From Paracoccus sp. (in: a-proteobacteria) (GTDB lineage: Bacteria; Pseudomonadota; Alphaproteobacteria; Rhodobacterales; Rhodobacteraceae), in NCBI GenBank assembly GCA_031178645.1, contig JAPSIP010000016.1:1-13101 (forward strand): DNA of 13,101 nt, read 5' to 3'. The first letter of the stretch is position 1, and each line of letters begins with the position of its first letter. The notes under the pieces are model-generated. The model was not told the DNA's origin. It saw only the letters and a list, made by a program, of their open reading frames with translations, and ran no database searches. The position numbers and the translations under genes were made by a program. This document shows, one piece after another, positions 8,066-13,101 of this stretch.

Positions 8066-8479
8066 TCAGCAGGCGGCGGGTTGCGCCGCCGCAGGCTCGG
8101 CCCGTCCGGCCAGGTCCAGGCCGCGCGCGGTGGGCGGCTGCCAGGTCGGAGAAGCGTTCACCGCGCCTTGCGTGTTCGTTCCCAGATGCGACCCGCCAAG
8201 GCCGCCGCTCCACCCGCTGGTGCCGGCGTTGTTGGCCTCGGTGCTGTCGGAACCGGGCTGCGGCTGTGTCGCGGGCTGGGCCACCGTGTCGGGGGCCGGG
8301 CAATTGCCTTCGCCCGACTGGCCCTGCACCTGCGTTTGGGCCGCGGGCGCCTGGGTCGCGGCGCGGGGCTGGGCCATGTCCGGCACGGCGGGCACGGGGG
8401 CAGGCGCAGGCGCGGTCTGCGGCCAGGCGGCGCTTGCGGCCAGAAGGCTGGTGGCGATGATGACGCTGAAGCGGGTCAT
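8066..8479 (-). CDS. Small secreted Pro/Ala-rich protein of unknown function
   Basis: This 137-residue protein starts with a typical Sec signal peptide: MTRFS, a hydrophobic run VIIATSLLAASAA, then a possible cleavage site at ASA-A (about residue 17) or QTA-P (about 23). There is no lipobox. Residues about 22-75 are a low-complexity Pro/Ala/Gln linker. Residues about 80-126 form a Gly/Asn/Ser-rich block followed by SPTWQPPTARGLDLAG, which looks like the constrained part of the protein. There are only two cysteines: C60, and C137 as the final residue. A GGAAAGG sequence a few bases upstream of the ATG serves as ribosome binding site. It is convergent with the preceding gene with no spacer between the stop codons. 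It is probably periplasmic or cell-envelope associated; no function can be assigned. Confidence 0.75.
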   Translation of the reverse strand: MTRFSVIIATSLLAASAAWPQTAPAPAPVPAVPDMAQPRAATQAPAAQTQVQGQSGEGNCPAPDTVAQPATQPQPGSDSTEANNAGTSGWSGGLGGSHLGTNTQGAVNASPTWQPPTARGLDLAGRAEPAAAQPAAC

Positions 8480-8538
8480 GGCGGGCCTTTCCGTGAAGGG
8501 GACGGCGGAAAACGCCCGGCCCGCTGCGCGGGTTCCGC

Positions 8539-8567
8539 TTGCAGAGAACCGCCCCCCCGACTAGAAG
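8539..8567 (+). promoter_or_regulatory. Candidate sigma-70-type promoter for tig
   Basis: TTGCAG (8539-8544) and TAGAAG (8562-8567) are separated by 17 nt. The -10 matches four of six consensus bases and the -35 three of six. A start near 8574 would leave a leader of about 50 nt containing the 8584-8604 hairpin and the tig ribosome binding site. The match is modest, so position and spacing carry most of the weight. Confidence 0.4.
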
Positions 8568-8583
8568 GGCGGGAATTTTTTCG

Positions 8584-8604
8584 GGCCGCCACGCTTTGGC
8601 GGCC
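8584..8604 (+). promoter_or_regulatory. Hairpin in the tig 5' leader
   Basis: GGCCGCC and GGCGGCC (7 perfect pairs) enclose the loop ACGCTTT. The hairpin ends 10 nt before the tig ribosome binding site GAGGA (8615-8619). On the + strand the T-run lies before the hairpin and not after it, so this is not an intrinsic terminator. It may affect mRNA stability or ribosome access. Confidence 0.4.
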
Positions 8605-8624
8605 ATCATGGCATGAGGACGATG

Positions 8625-9959
8625 ATGCAGGTCACGGAAACGCAGAACGAAGGTCTCAAGCGGGGCTATCAGTTCACCCTGCCGGCAGCTGATCTGGCCG
8701 CAACGGTCGATGCAAAGCTGAAGGAAGCGCAGCCCGAAGTCGAGATGAAGGGCTTTCGCAAGGGCAAGGTCCCGATGGCCATGCTGAAGAAACAGTTCGG
8801 CCAGCGTATCCTGGGCGACGCCATGCAGGAAGCCGTCGACGGCGCGCTGAAGAACCACCTGGACACCTCGGGCGACCGTCCCGCGACCCAGCCCAAGGTG
8901 GAAATGCAGAACGGCGAAACCTGGAAGGAAGGCGACGACGTGGTCGTCAACGTCTCCTACGAGGCGCTGCCCGCGATCCCCTTGGTGGACCTGACCAGCC
9001 TGTCGCTTGAAAAGCTGTCGGTCCCGGCCGAGGAAGCCGCGATCAACGAGGCGCTCGAGAACCTGGCGAAGTCGGCGCAGTCCTTCGAGGATCGCAAGAA
9101 GGGCAGCAAGGCCAAGGACGGCGACCAGGTCGTCATCGACTTCAAGGGCTTCGTCGACGGCGAGGCATTCGAGGGCGGCGCGGGCGAGGATTACCCGCTG
9201 GTGCTGGGTTCCAACAGCTTCATCCCCGGCTTCGAGGATCAGCTGGTCGGCGCCAAGGCCGATGACGACGTGACCGTCACCGTGACCTTCCCGACCGAAT
9301 ACGGCGCGCCGCATCTGGCGGGCAAGGAAGCCACCTTCGAATGCAAGGTGAAGGCCGTGAAGTCGCCCAAGGCGGCGGAACTGGACGACGAGCTGGCCAA
9401 GAAATTCGGCGCCGAGGATCTGGAAGGCCTGAAGAAGCAGATCGCCGGCCGTCTGGAACAGGAATATGCCGGCGCTGCCCGTGCGATCCTGAAGCGCTCG
9501 CTGCTGGACCAGTTGGACGAGAAGGTGAAGTTCGACCTGCCCGAATCGCTGGTCGAGGCCGAGGCGCAGCAGATCGCCCACCAGTTGTGGCACGAGGAAA
9601 ACCCCGAGGTCCACGACCACAACCACGGCAGCATCGAGCCCACCGACGAGCACAAGAAGCTGGCGGAACGCCGCGTCCGCCTGGGCCTCTTGCTGGCCGA
9701 GATCGGCCAGAAGGCCGAGGTCACCGTGACCGACCAGGAAATGACCCAGGCCGTGCTGCGCGCCGCCCGTCAGTATCCCGGCCAGGAACGCGCCTTCTTC
9801 GAGTTCGTCCAGCAGAACCAGGCCGTGCAGCAGCAACTGCGCGCCCCGATCTTCGAGGACAAGGTCGTCGATCACATCGCCGAGCAGGCCCAGCTGAGCG
9901 AAAAGACCGTGACCAAGGAAGAACTGGAAAAGGCTGTCGAGGCTCTGGACGAACTCTGA
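8625..9959 (+). CDS. tig: Trigger factor, ribosome-associated chaperone/peptidyl-prolyl isomerase
   Basis: This 444-residue chaperone binds the ribosome exit tunnel and shields nascent chains. In-frame ATGs lie at 8613, 8622 and 8625. 8625 is preferred because GAGGA (8615-8619) is then 5 nt upstream and because the product begins [13 protein letters not shown], the usual alphaproteobacterial trigger factor N-terminus. The ribosome-binding signature GFRKGKVP is at residues 43-50. The FKBP-like PPIase domain covers about 164-245 ([15 protein letters not shown], then [15 protein letters not shown]). The helical C-terminal chaperone domain fills the rest, with a His-rich patch (EVHDHNHG) that may be a metal-binding or merely polar loop. 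Length is close to the E. coli protein (432). It appears monocistronic here, with its own candidate promoter and a strong terminator. Unlike in E. coli, clpP and clpX do not follow. Confidence 0.97.
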   Translation: MQVTETQNEGLKRGYQFTLPAADLAATVDAKLKEAQPEVEMKGFRKGKVPMAMLKKQFGQRILGDAMQEAVDGALKNHLDTSGDRPATQPKVEMQNGETWKEGDDVVVNVSYEALPAIPLVDLTSLSLEKLSVPAEEAAINEALENLAKSAQSFEDRKKGSKAKDGDQVVIDFKGFVDGEAFEGGAGEDYPLVLGSNSFIPGFEDQLVGAKADDDVTVTVTFPTEYGAPHLAGKEATFECKVKAVKSPKAAELDDELAKKFGAEDLEGLKKQIAGRLEQEYAGAARAILKRSLLDQLDEKVKFDLPESLVEAEAQQIAHQLWHEENPEVHDHNHGSIEPTDEHKKLAERRVRLGLLLAEIGQKAEVTVTDQEMTQAVLRAARQYPGQERAFFEFVQQNQAVQQQLRAPIFEDKVVDHIAEQAQLSEKTVTKEELEKAVEALDEL

Positions 9960-9981
9960 TCGTCTTCTGCCGCCCATTCGG

Positions 9982-10009
9982 AAAGGCCGCGCCACCCGCG
10001 CGGCCTTTT
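9982..10009 (+). terminator. Rho-independent terminator of tig
   Basis: A 10-bp stem (AAAGGCCGCG with CGCGGCCTTT) and a 7-nt loop CCACCCG end in a run of four T. It starts 22 nt after the tig stop codon. The A-rich 5' flank mirrors the T tract, so it might also work weakly on the other strand. Confidence 0.85.
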
Positions 10010-10056
10010 CATTTGCGGATCTTGTGACTGCCCTACCCTCCCCTTATCCTGTGGCC

Positions 10057-10476
10057 ATGTCAGCACAACTCCACCTCATGAAGCTTTGCGTTGGCGCCGA
10101 AGGGCCTGACGAACTGATGCAATGGCAGCGCCGCTTTGGCGACGGCCATGCCATCCATGTCACCCGCATGTGGCCCAAGCGCGAAGAAGAACTGCTGGCC
10201 GGCGGGTCGATCTTCTGGGTGTTCAAGGGCGTCATGCTGGCCCGCCAGCGGATCGTCCGGCTGGACGAACATCACCGCGACGACGGCATCCGCCGCTGCG
10301 CCCTGATCCTTGACCGAGATATCGTGCCGGTGACTGCCGTGCCGCGCCGCCCCTTCCAGGGCTGGCGCTATCTGGCCGCCCAGGACGCCCCCGCCGACAT
10401 GCCGCGCGGCCGGGAAGGCGACACTGCCCTGCCCCCGCAGATGGCCGCGGCGCTTGCCGAAATGGGCCTTGTCTGA
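10057..10476 (+). CDS. DUF1489 family protein
   Basis: This 139-residue cytoplasmic protein of unknown function matches DUF1489, a family I know as largely alphaproteobacterial. Recognisable blocks are LHLMKLCVGAE near the start, then HVTRMWPKREEELLAGGSIFWVFKG and the following RQRIVRLDE. These contain the family's conserved basic, aromatic and glycine positions. The ATG at 10057 is chosen because it puts the conserved LHLMKLCVG block five residues in. An upstream GTG at 10024 (adding 11 residues) and a GTG at 10051 are possible alternatives, since no strong ribosome binding site favours any of them. There are no membrane segments or signal peptide. It begins about 50 nt after the tig terminator, so it should have its own promoter, which I cannot identify. 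Its function cannot be inferred from the context. Confidence 0.88.
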   Translation: MSAQLHLMKLCVGAEGPDELMQWQRRFGDGHAIHVTRMWPKREEELLAGGSIFWVFKGVMLARQRIVRLDEHHRDDGIRRCALILDRDIVPVTAVPRRPFQGWRYLAAQDAPADMPRGREGDTALPPQMAAALAEMGLV

Positions 10477-10479
10477 TGC

Positions 10480-10508
10480 TTGACGAGGCCCGCGCCATCG
10501 TTTAGCCA
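10480..10508 (+). promoter_or_regulatory. Candidate promoter of tRNA-Gly
   Basis: TTGACG (10480-10485, five of six -35 bases) begins 4 nt after the DUF1489 stop. It is followed at 17 nt by a weak -10, TAGCCA (10503-10508). Initiation near 10515 would put the transcript start almost at the tRNA 5' end. The -35 is good and the -10 is poor. Confidence 0.4.
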
Positions 10509-10517
10509 AGGCGCCAC

Positions 10518-10591
10518 GCGGGTGTAGCTCAATGGTAGAGCAGCAGCTTCCCAAGCTGAATACGAGGGTTCGATTCCCTTCACCCGCTCCA
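10518..10591 (+). tRNA. tRNA-Gly (anticodon CCC), encoded CCA
   Basis: This 74-nt tRNA gene decodes GGG. The acceptor stem is GCGGGTG/CACCCGC and the D arm is GCTC-AATGGTA-GAGC. The anticodon loop TTCCCAA has CCC at 10550-10552. The T arm is GAGGG-TTCGATT-CCCTT, followed by discriminator T and encoded CCA. It closely resembles E. coli glyU. The outermost anticodon-stem pair (G27 with A43) is a mismatch; all other stems are intact. No + strand terminator with a proper T-run follows; the hairpin at 10643-10663 may stop transcripts from both sides. Confidence 0.96.
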
Positions 10592-10635
10592 ATCCCCCCA
10601 CATCGTGACGGACGAACCTGCTGCCGCTGCGCATG

Positions 10636-10663
10636 AAAAAAAGCCGCGGTGGTGAACCGCGGC
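10636..10663 (-). terminator. Rho-independent terminator of the MipA-family gene
   Basis: Read on the - strand, an 8-bp stem (GCCGCGGT with ACCGCGGC) and a 5-nt loop are followed directly by seven T. It lies 26 nt beyond the stop codon of the outer membrane protein gene. It may also form the 3' boundary of the convergent tRNA-Gly transcript, although there is no good T-run on that side. Confidence 0.88.
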
Positions 10664-10689
10664 CCAGGTTTGTCTTTATGGCTTCGGGA

Positions 10690-11433
10690 TCAGAACCCGA
10701 AGCTGAACTTCCGCACGATGCCCAGCTTCAGCGCGGGCTGGTATTCATCCTGCACGACCGGCGAATCCGCGGCGTCGCCGATCAGCTTGCCGTATTCAAC
10801 CTCGCCCAGGACAGCCAGATTGTCGGTCAGGGTGACGCGCGCCTCGAAGGTGATCGCGGCCTTGTTGAAGCCGCCGCCGATGTCATAGGCGGGGCGGCCG
10901 GGTCGCGCTTCGTCGGCATCCACGCCGAAATAGGTGTCGTTGTAGTCGCCATTGCCATAGCCCAGCGACAGGCCCGACCACAGCGTCACGCGCTCGGACA
11001 GGTCGGTGCGATACTTGGCGCCCACTTCCCCCGTCAGACCCTCGTGGCCGTCAAAGCCCCGGCGGACCGAAGCAAAGGTCATCAGCGGACCCATGCCATA
11101 GCTGGCGCGCAGACCCAGTTCATAGGCGGGGTCGATGTCCCGCATCCCGGCCAGATCGTCGCTGTCCGAGGCCTCGCGCTCGCCCTCGATGTTGAAGGAC
11201 GGAGAGATCGCGAAGCCTTCGCGCAGGTCGCTGCCGGGCTGGGTGAAGCCCGCGTTGCGCCAGATCAGCCAGGTCCCCGCCTTGGCGTCGTCGGAACCCG
11301 GATATTCCGGTCCGACATCCACGCCGACCCCAAGATCGACCGAGAATTCGCGGCCAGCAAAGCCGAGATCCTGCGCATGTGCACCCGTGGCAGCGGATGC
11401 GGCAAGAACGGCCAGGGCCAGCAGATGTTTCAT
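10690..11433 (-). CDS. MipA/OmpV family outer membrane protein
   Basis: This 247-residue predicted outer membrane beta-barrel belongs to the MipA/OmpV family; E. coli MipA is a scaffold for murein synthesis and hydrolysis enzymes, and other members are porin-like. The start at 11433 is chosen over an in-frame ATG at 11499 because it gives a clean signal peptide (MKHLLALAVLAASAATGAHA, cleavage AHA-QD after residue 20) and has AGGA 7 nt upstream. The mature protein opens with alternating beta strands and the family-typical YPGSDDAK (44-51). It ends KFSFGF with a C-terminal phenylalanine, the usual beta-barrel assembly signal. Acid-rich loops (EREASDSDDLAG) would face outside. A terminator lies just downstream. 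The specific substrate or partner cannot be told from sequence. Confidence 0.88.
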   Translation of the reverse strand: MKHLLALAVLAASAATGAHAQDLGFAGREFSVDLGVGVDVGPEYPGSDDAKAGTWLIWRNAGFTQPGSDLREGFAISPSFNIEGEREASDSDDLAGMRDIDPAYELGLRASYGMGPLMTFASVRRGFDGHEGLTGEVGAKYRTDLSERVTLWSGLSLGYGNGDYNDTYFGVDADEARPGRPAYDIGGGFNKAAITFEARVTLTDNLAVLGEVEYGKLIGDAADSPVVQDEYQPALKLGIVRKFSFGF

Positions 11434-11463
11434 GGTCGGGTCCTTCGGAGGGGTCGGCGGGAT

Positions 11464-11501
11464 GTAGATGCTACCTAGGGTCGAATCGCGATGTCGCACA
11501 A
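11464..11501 (-). promoter_or_regulatory. Candidate promoter and dyad upstream of the MipA-family gene
   Basis: On the - strand, TTGTGC (11501-11496) and TAGGTA (11477-11472) are 18 nt apart, which would give a leader of about 30 nt. A perfect small dyad GTAG-ATG-CTAC (11464-11474) overlaps the -10 edge and predicted start site and could be an operator or chance. Both promoter boxes are weak matches. Confidence 0.3.
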
Positions 11502-11510
11502 GACGCGCCG

Positions 11511-11540
11511 CGCCTGCCTGCGACGATCATCGGGCAGGCG
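11511..11540 (-). terminator. Possible weak terminator or hairpin after the ABC-F gene
   Basis: An 8-bp inverted repeat (CGCCTGCC with GGCAGGCG) with a 14-nt loop lies 19 nt beyond the ABC-F stop codon on the - strand. No T-run follows in that direction. It may be a 3' stabilising hairpin or part of a factor-dependent terminator, and read-through into the MipA-family gene is possible. Confidence 0.35.
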
Positions 11541-11558
11541 GCGCATTTGGGCAACAGC

Positions 11559-13101
11559 CTAGGCCTGCCCCGCGCCCCGTTCCGCCCCGTCCAGGCTTTC
11601 CAGCGCGGACATCCACAAATCCTCGGCCCGCGCCATCGCCTGCACGGCCTCGGACCGCTTGGAGGACCAGCGTTTCGCCTCGTGCGGGTCGTTATACAGC
11701 GCCGGATCGGCCAGCTTGACGTCCAGCTTTTCCAGCATCTCGGTCAGCTTCTGGACGCGCTCCTCGGCGCGGCGAACCTCGGCGCGCAGGGCAAGGATTT
11801 CGTCGCGGGGCGCGCGCTTCGGGGCGGCTTTCGGCTTTTCCTCGACCACCTTCGGCTCGTCCCCGCCCAGCAGGAAGCGGCGATAATCGTCCAGGTCGCC
11901 TTCATAGGGGGCAACTGCGCCGTCCTTGACCAGCCACAGCCGGTCCGCCACCAGCCCCAGCAGGTGCATGTCGTGGCTGACCAGCACCACGGCGCCCGTA
12001 TAGTCGTTCAGCGCCTCGGTCAGCGCCTCGCGGGATTCGATGTCCAGGTGGTTGGTCGGTTCGTCCAGGATCAGCAGATGCGGCGCGTCGATGGTCGCGA
12101 TCAGCAGCGACAGGCGCGCCTTCTGGCCGCCCGACAACTGGCCCACCTTGGTTTCGGCCTGCGCCTCCATCAGGCCAAAGCCCGCCAGCCGCGCGCGCAG
12201 CCTTGCCGGCGCCTCGGCCGGGCGGAGGCGGCGGATATGATCCAGCGGCGTTTCGGCCAGGTCCAGTTCGTCCACCTGGTGCTGCGCGAAATAGCCGATG
12301 CGCAGCTTGGATGACCGGGTCAACTTGCCTTCCATCGGTGCCAGACGTTCGGCCAGCAGCTTCGACAGCGTTGACTTGCCCTGCCCGTTGCGGCCCAGCA
12401 GCGCGATGCGGTCGTCCTGGTCTATGCGCAGGGTCAGCTTGCGCAGCACCGCGCGGTCGTCATAGCCGACGCTGGTCCCTTCCATGGCGACGATGGGGGG
12501 CGACAGTTCCTCGGGCTGGGGAAAGCCGAAGCGGTGGAACTTGGCTTCCTCGGGCGCGGTGATTGGCTCCATCTTGGCCAGCATCTTGACGCGGGCCTGG
12601 GCCTGGCGGGCCTTGCTGGCCTTGGCGCCGAAGCGGTCCACGAAGCTTTGCAGATGGGCGCGGCGGGCCTGCTGCTTCTTCGCCTCGGCCGCCTGCAAGG
12701 CGCGACGCTCCGCCCGCAACCGGGCAAAGTCGTCATAGCCGCCCGTGTAGAGCGTCAGCTTGCGGTTCTCGAGATGCAGGATATGCCCGACCGCGCGGTT
12801 CAGCAGGTCGCGGTCGTGGCTGATGATGATGACCGTATGCGGATAGCGCGCCAGATAGGTTTCCAGCCACAGCGCGCCTTCCAGATCCAGATAGTTGGTT
12901 GGTTCGTCCAGCAGCAGCAGGTCGGGCTGCGCGAACAGCACGCCCGCAAGCGCCACGCGCATCCGCCAGCCGCCGGAAAAGTCGCCGGTGGGCCGTGCCT
13001 GGTCGGCGGTGGAAAAGCCCAGGCCGTCCAGGATGGATGCCGCCCGCGCCTCGGCCGACCAGGCGTCGATATCGGCCAGCCGGGTCTGGATGTCCGCACT
13101 G
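11559..13101 (-). CDS. ABC-F family ATPase, YheS-like (N-terminal part outside window)
   Basis: This is the C-terminal 513 residues of a duplicated-ATPase ABC-F protein, a soluble ribosome-associated family without membrane domains. The frame stays open to the window edge, so the ATG at 12962 is internal. The visible part begins inside the first ATPase: signature FSGGWRMR (41-48) and Walker B LLLLDEP (61-67). The inter-domain linker follows, with LQSFVDRFGAKASKARQAQ (150-168). The second ATPase has Walker A GRNGQGKS (236-243), signature LSGGQ (322-326) and LLILDEPTNHLD (342-353). A charged C-terminal coiled coil spans about 432-500. The linker and coiled coil resemble E. coli YheS (about 637 residues) more than Uup, EttA or YbiT. 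YheS-type proteins are thought to act on stalled translating ribosomes. The missing part should be roughly 120-130 residues. Substrate specificity cannot be read from this fragment. Confidence 0.93.
   Translation of the reverse strand, partial: SADIQTRLADIDAWSAEARAASILDGLGFSTADQARPTGDFSGGWRMRVALAGVLFAQPDLLLLDEPTNYLDLEGALWLETYLARYPHTVIIISHDRDLLNRAVGHILHLENRKLTLYTGGYDDFARLRAERRALQAAEAKKQQARRAHLQSFVDRFGAKASKARQAQARVKMLAKMEPITAPEEAKFHRFGFPQPEELSPPIVAMEGTSVGYDDRAVLRKLTLRIDQDDRIALLGRNGQGKSTLSKLLAERLAPMEGKLTRSSKLRIGYFAQHQVDELDLAETPLDHIRRLRPAEAPARLRARLAGFGLMEAQAETKVGQLSGGQKARLSLLIATIDAPHLLILDEPTNHLDIESREALTEALNDYTGAVVLVSHDMHLLGLVADRLWLVKDGAVAPYEGDLDDYRRFLLGGDEPKVVEEKPKAAPKRAPRDEILALRAEVRRAEERVQKLTEMLEKLDVKLADPALYNDPHEAKRWSSKRSEAVQAMARAEDLWMSALESLDGAERGAGQA

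Noticed and set aside
8549..8581. Stem CCGCCC/GGGCGG followed by GAATTTTTT on the + strand as an intrinsic terminator
   Set aside because: The loop is 12 nt and the stem is 3 nt away from the T-run. The segment overlaps the better-supported tig promoter. It could still catch read-through from the upstream operon, but I cannot support it.
8063..8692. Possible UGA (Sec) read-through of the 128-residue gene, whose frame stays open for about 200 codons past TGA
   Set aside because: The extension is antisense to a gene with a clear signal peptide and reads as Arg/Gly/Ala low complexity. It shows no Sec-protein motif, and no SECIS-like hairpin is evident right after the TGA.
7914..9995. A 693-codon open frame on the - strand covering tig and the region before it
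   Set aside because: It lies antisense to trigger factor, the secreted-protein gene's other frame and part of the 128-residue gene. Long antisense open frames are expected in GC-rich DNA, and the translation is low-complexity with no recognisable domain.
11434..11499. A 22-residue longer N-terminus for the MipA-family protein
   Set aside because: It would bury the signal peptide behind a charged and Pro-rich leader. The ATG at 11433 has its own ribosome binding site and gives a clean signal sequence.

Overview
The window looks like chromosomal DNA from a high-GC alphaproteobacterium, most likely Rhodobacterales and probably Paracoccus or a close relative. This rests on the strongly GC-rich third codon positions, the alphaproteobacterial style of the trigger factor and DUF1489 proteins, and the overall gene content. 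The species call is inference, because no rRNA or other taxonomic marker is present. I see no insertion sequence, prophage, CRISPR array or integration scar.

Positions 1-8065 (+ strand) read as one tightly packed operon for a respiratory selenoprotein formate dehydrogenase and the machinery that makes it. In order: the C-terminal half of the catalytic subunit (fdnG/fdoG, 5' end outside the window), the four-cluster Fe-S subunit (fdnH), the cytochrome b556 subunit (fdnI), the maturation protein fdhE, selenocysteine synthase selA, the selenocysteine-specific elongation factor selB, tRNA-Sec (selC) and a 128-residue protein of unknown function. Most junctions are stop/start overlaps (ATGA or TGATG). 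The only real gap is 36 nt between fdnI and fdhE. FdnGHI would oxidise formate in the periplasm and pass electrons through the Fe-S and haem subunits to quinone. FdhE, SelA, SelB and tRNA-Sec supply maturation and the UGA-encoded selenocysteine expected in the missing N-terminal half of FdnG. selD and fdhD are not in the window.

The most unusual feature is at 7566-7682. The selB reading frame does not stop at the normal end of SelB. It runs straight through the whole tRNA-Sec gene in exact codon register (96 nt = 32 codons) and ends at a TGA that overlaps the ATG of the next gene. Mature tRNA-Sec and a full-length selB message therefore cannot come from the same RNA molecule.

Positions 8066-8479 (- strand) hold a small secreted Pro/Ala-rich protein whose stop codon abuts that of the 128-residue gene. 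Trigger factor (tig, + strand, from 8625) follows behind a candidate promoter and leader hairpin and ends at a clear intrinsic terminator. A DUF1489 protein (+) and a tRNA-Gly(CCC) gene (+) come next.

Positions 10636-13101 are on the - strand: an intrinsic terminator, a MipA/OmpV-type outer membrane protein, and the C-terminal part of a YheS-like ABC-F ATPase that runs off the right edge. No gene-free stretch longer than about 150 nt occurs.
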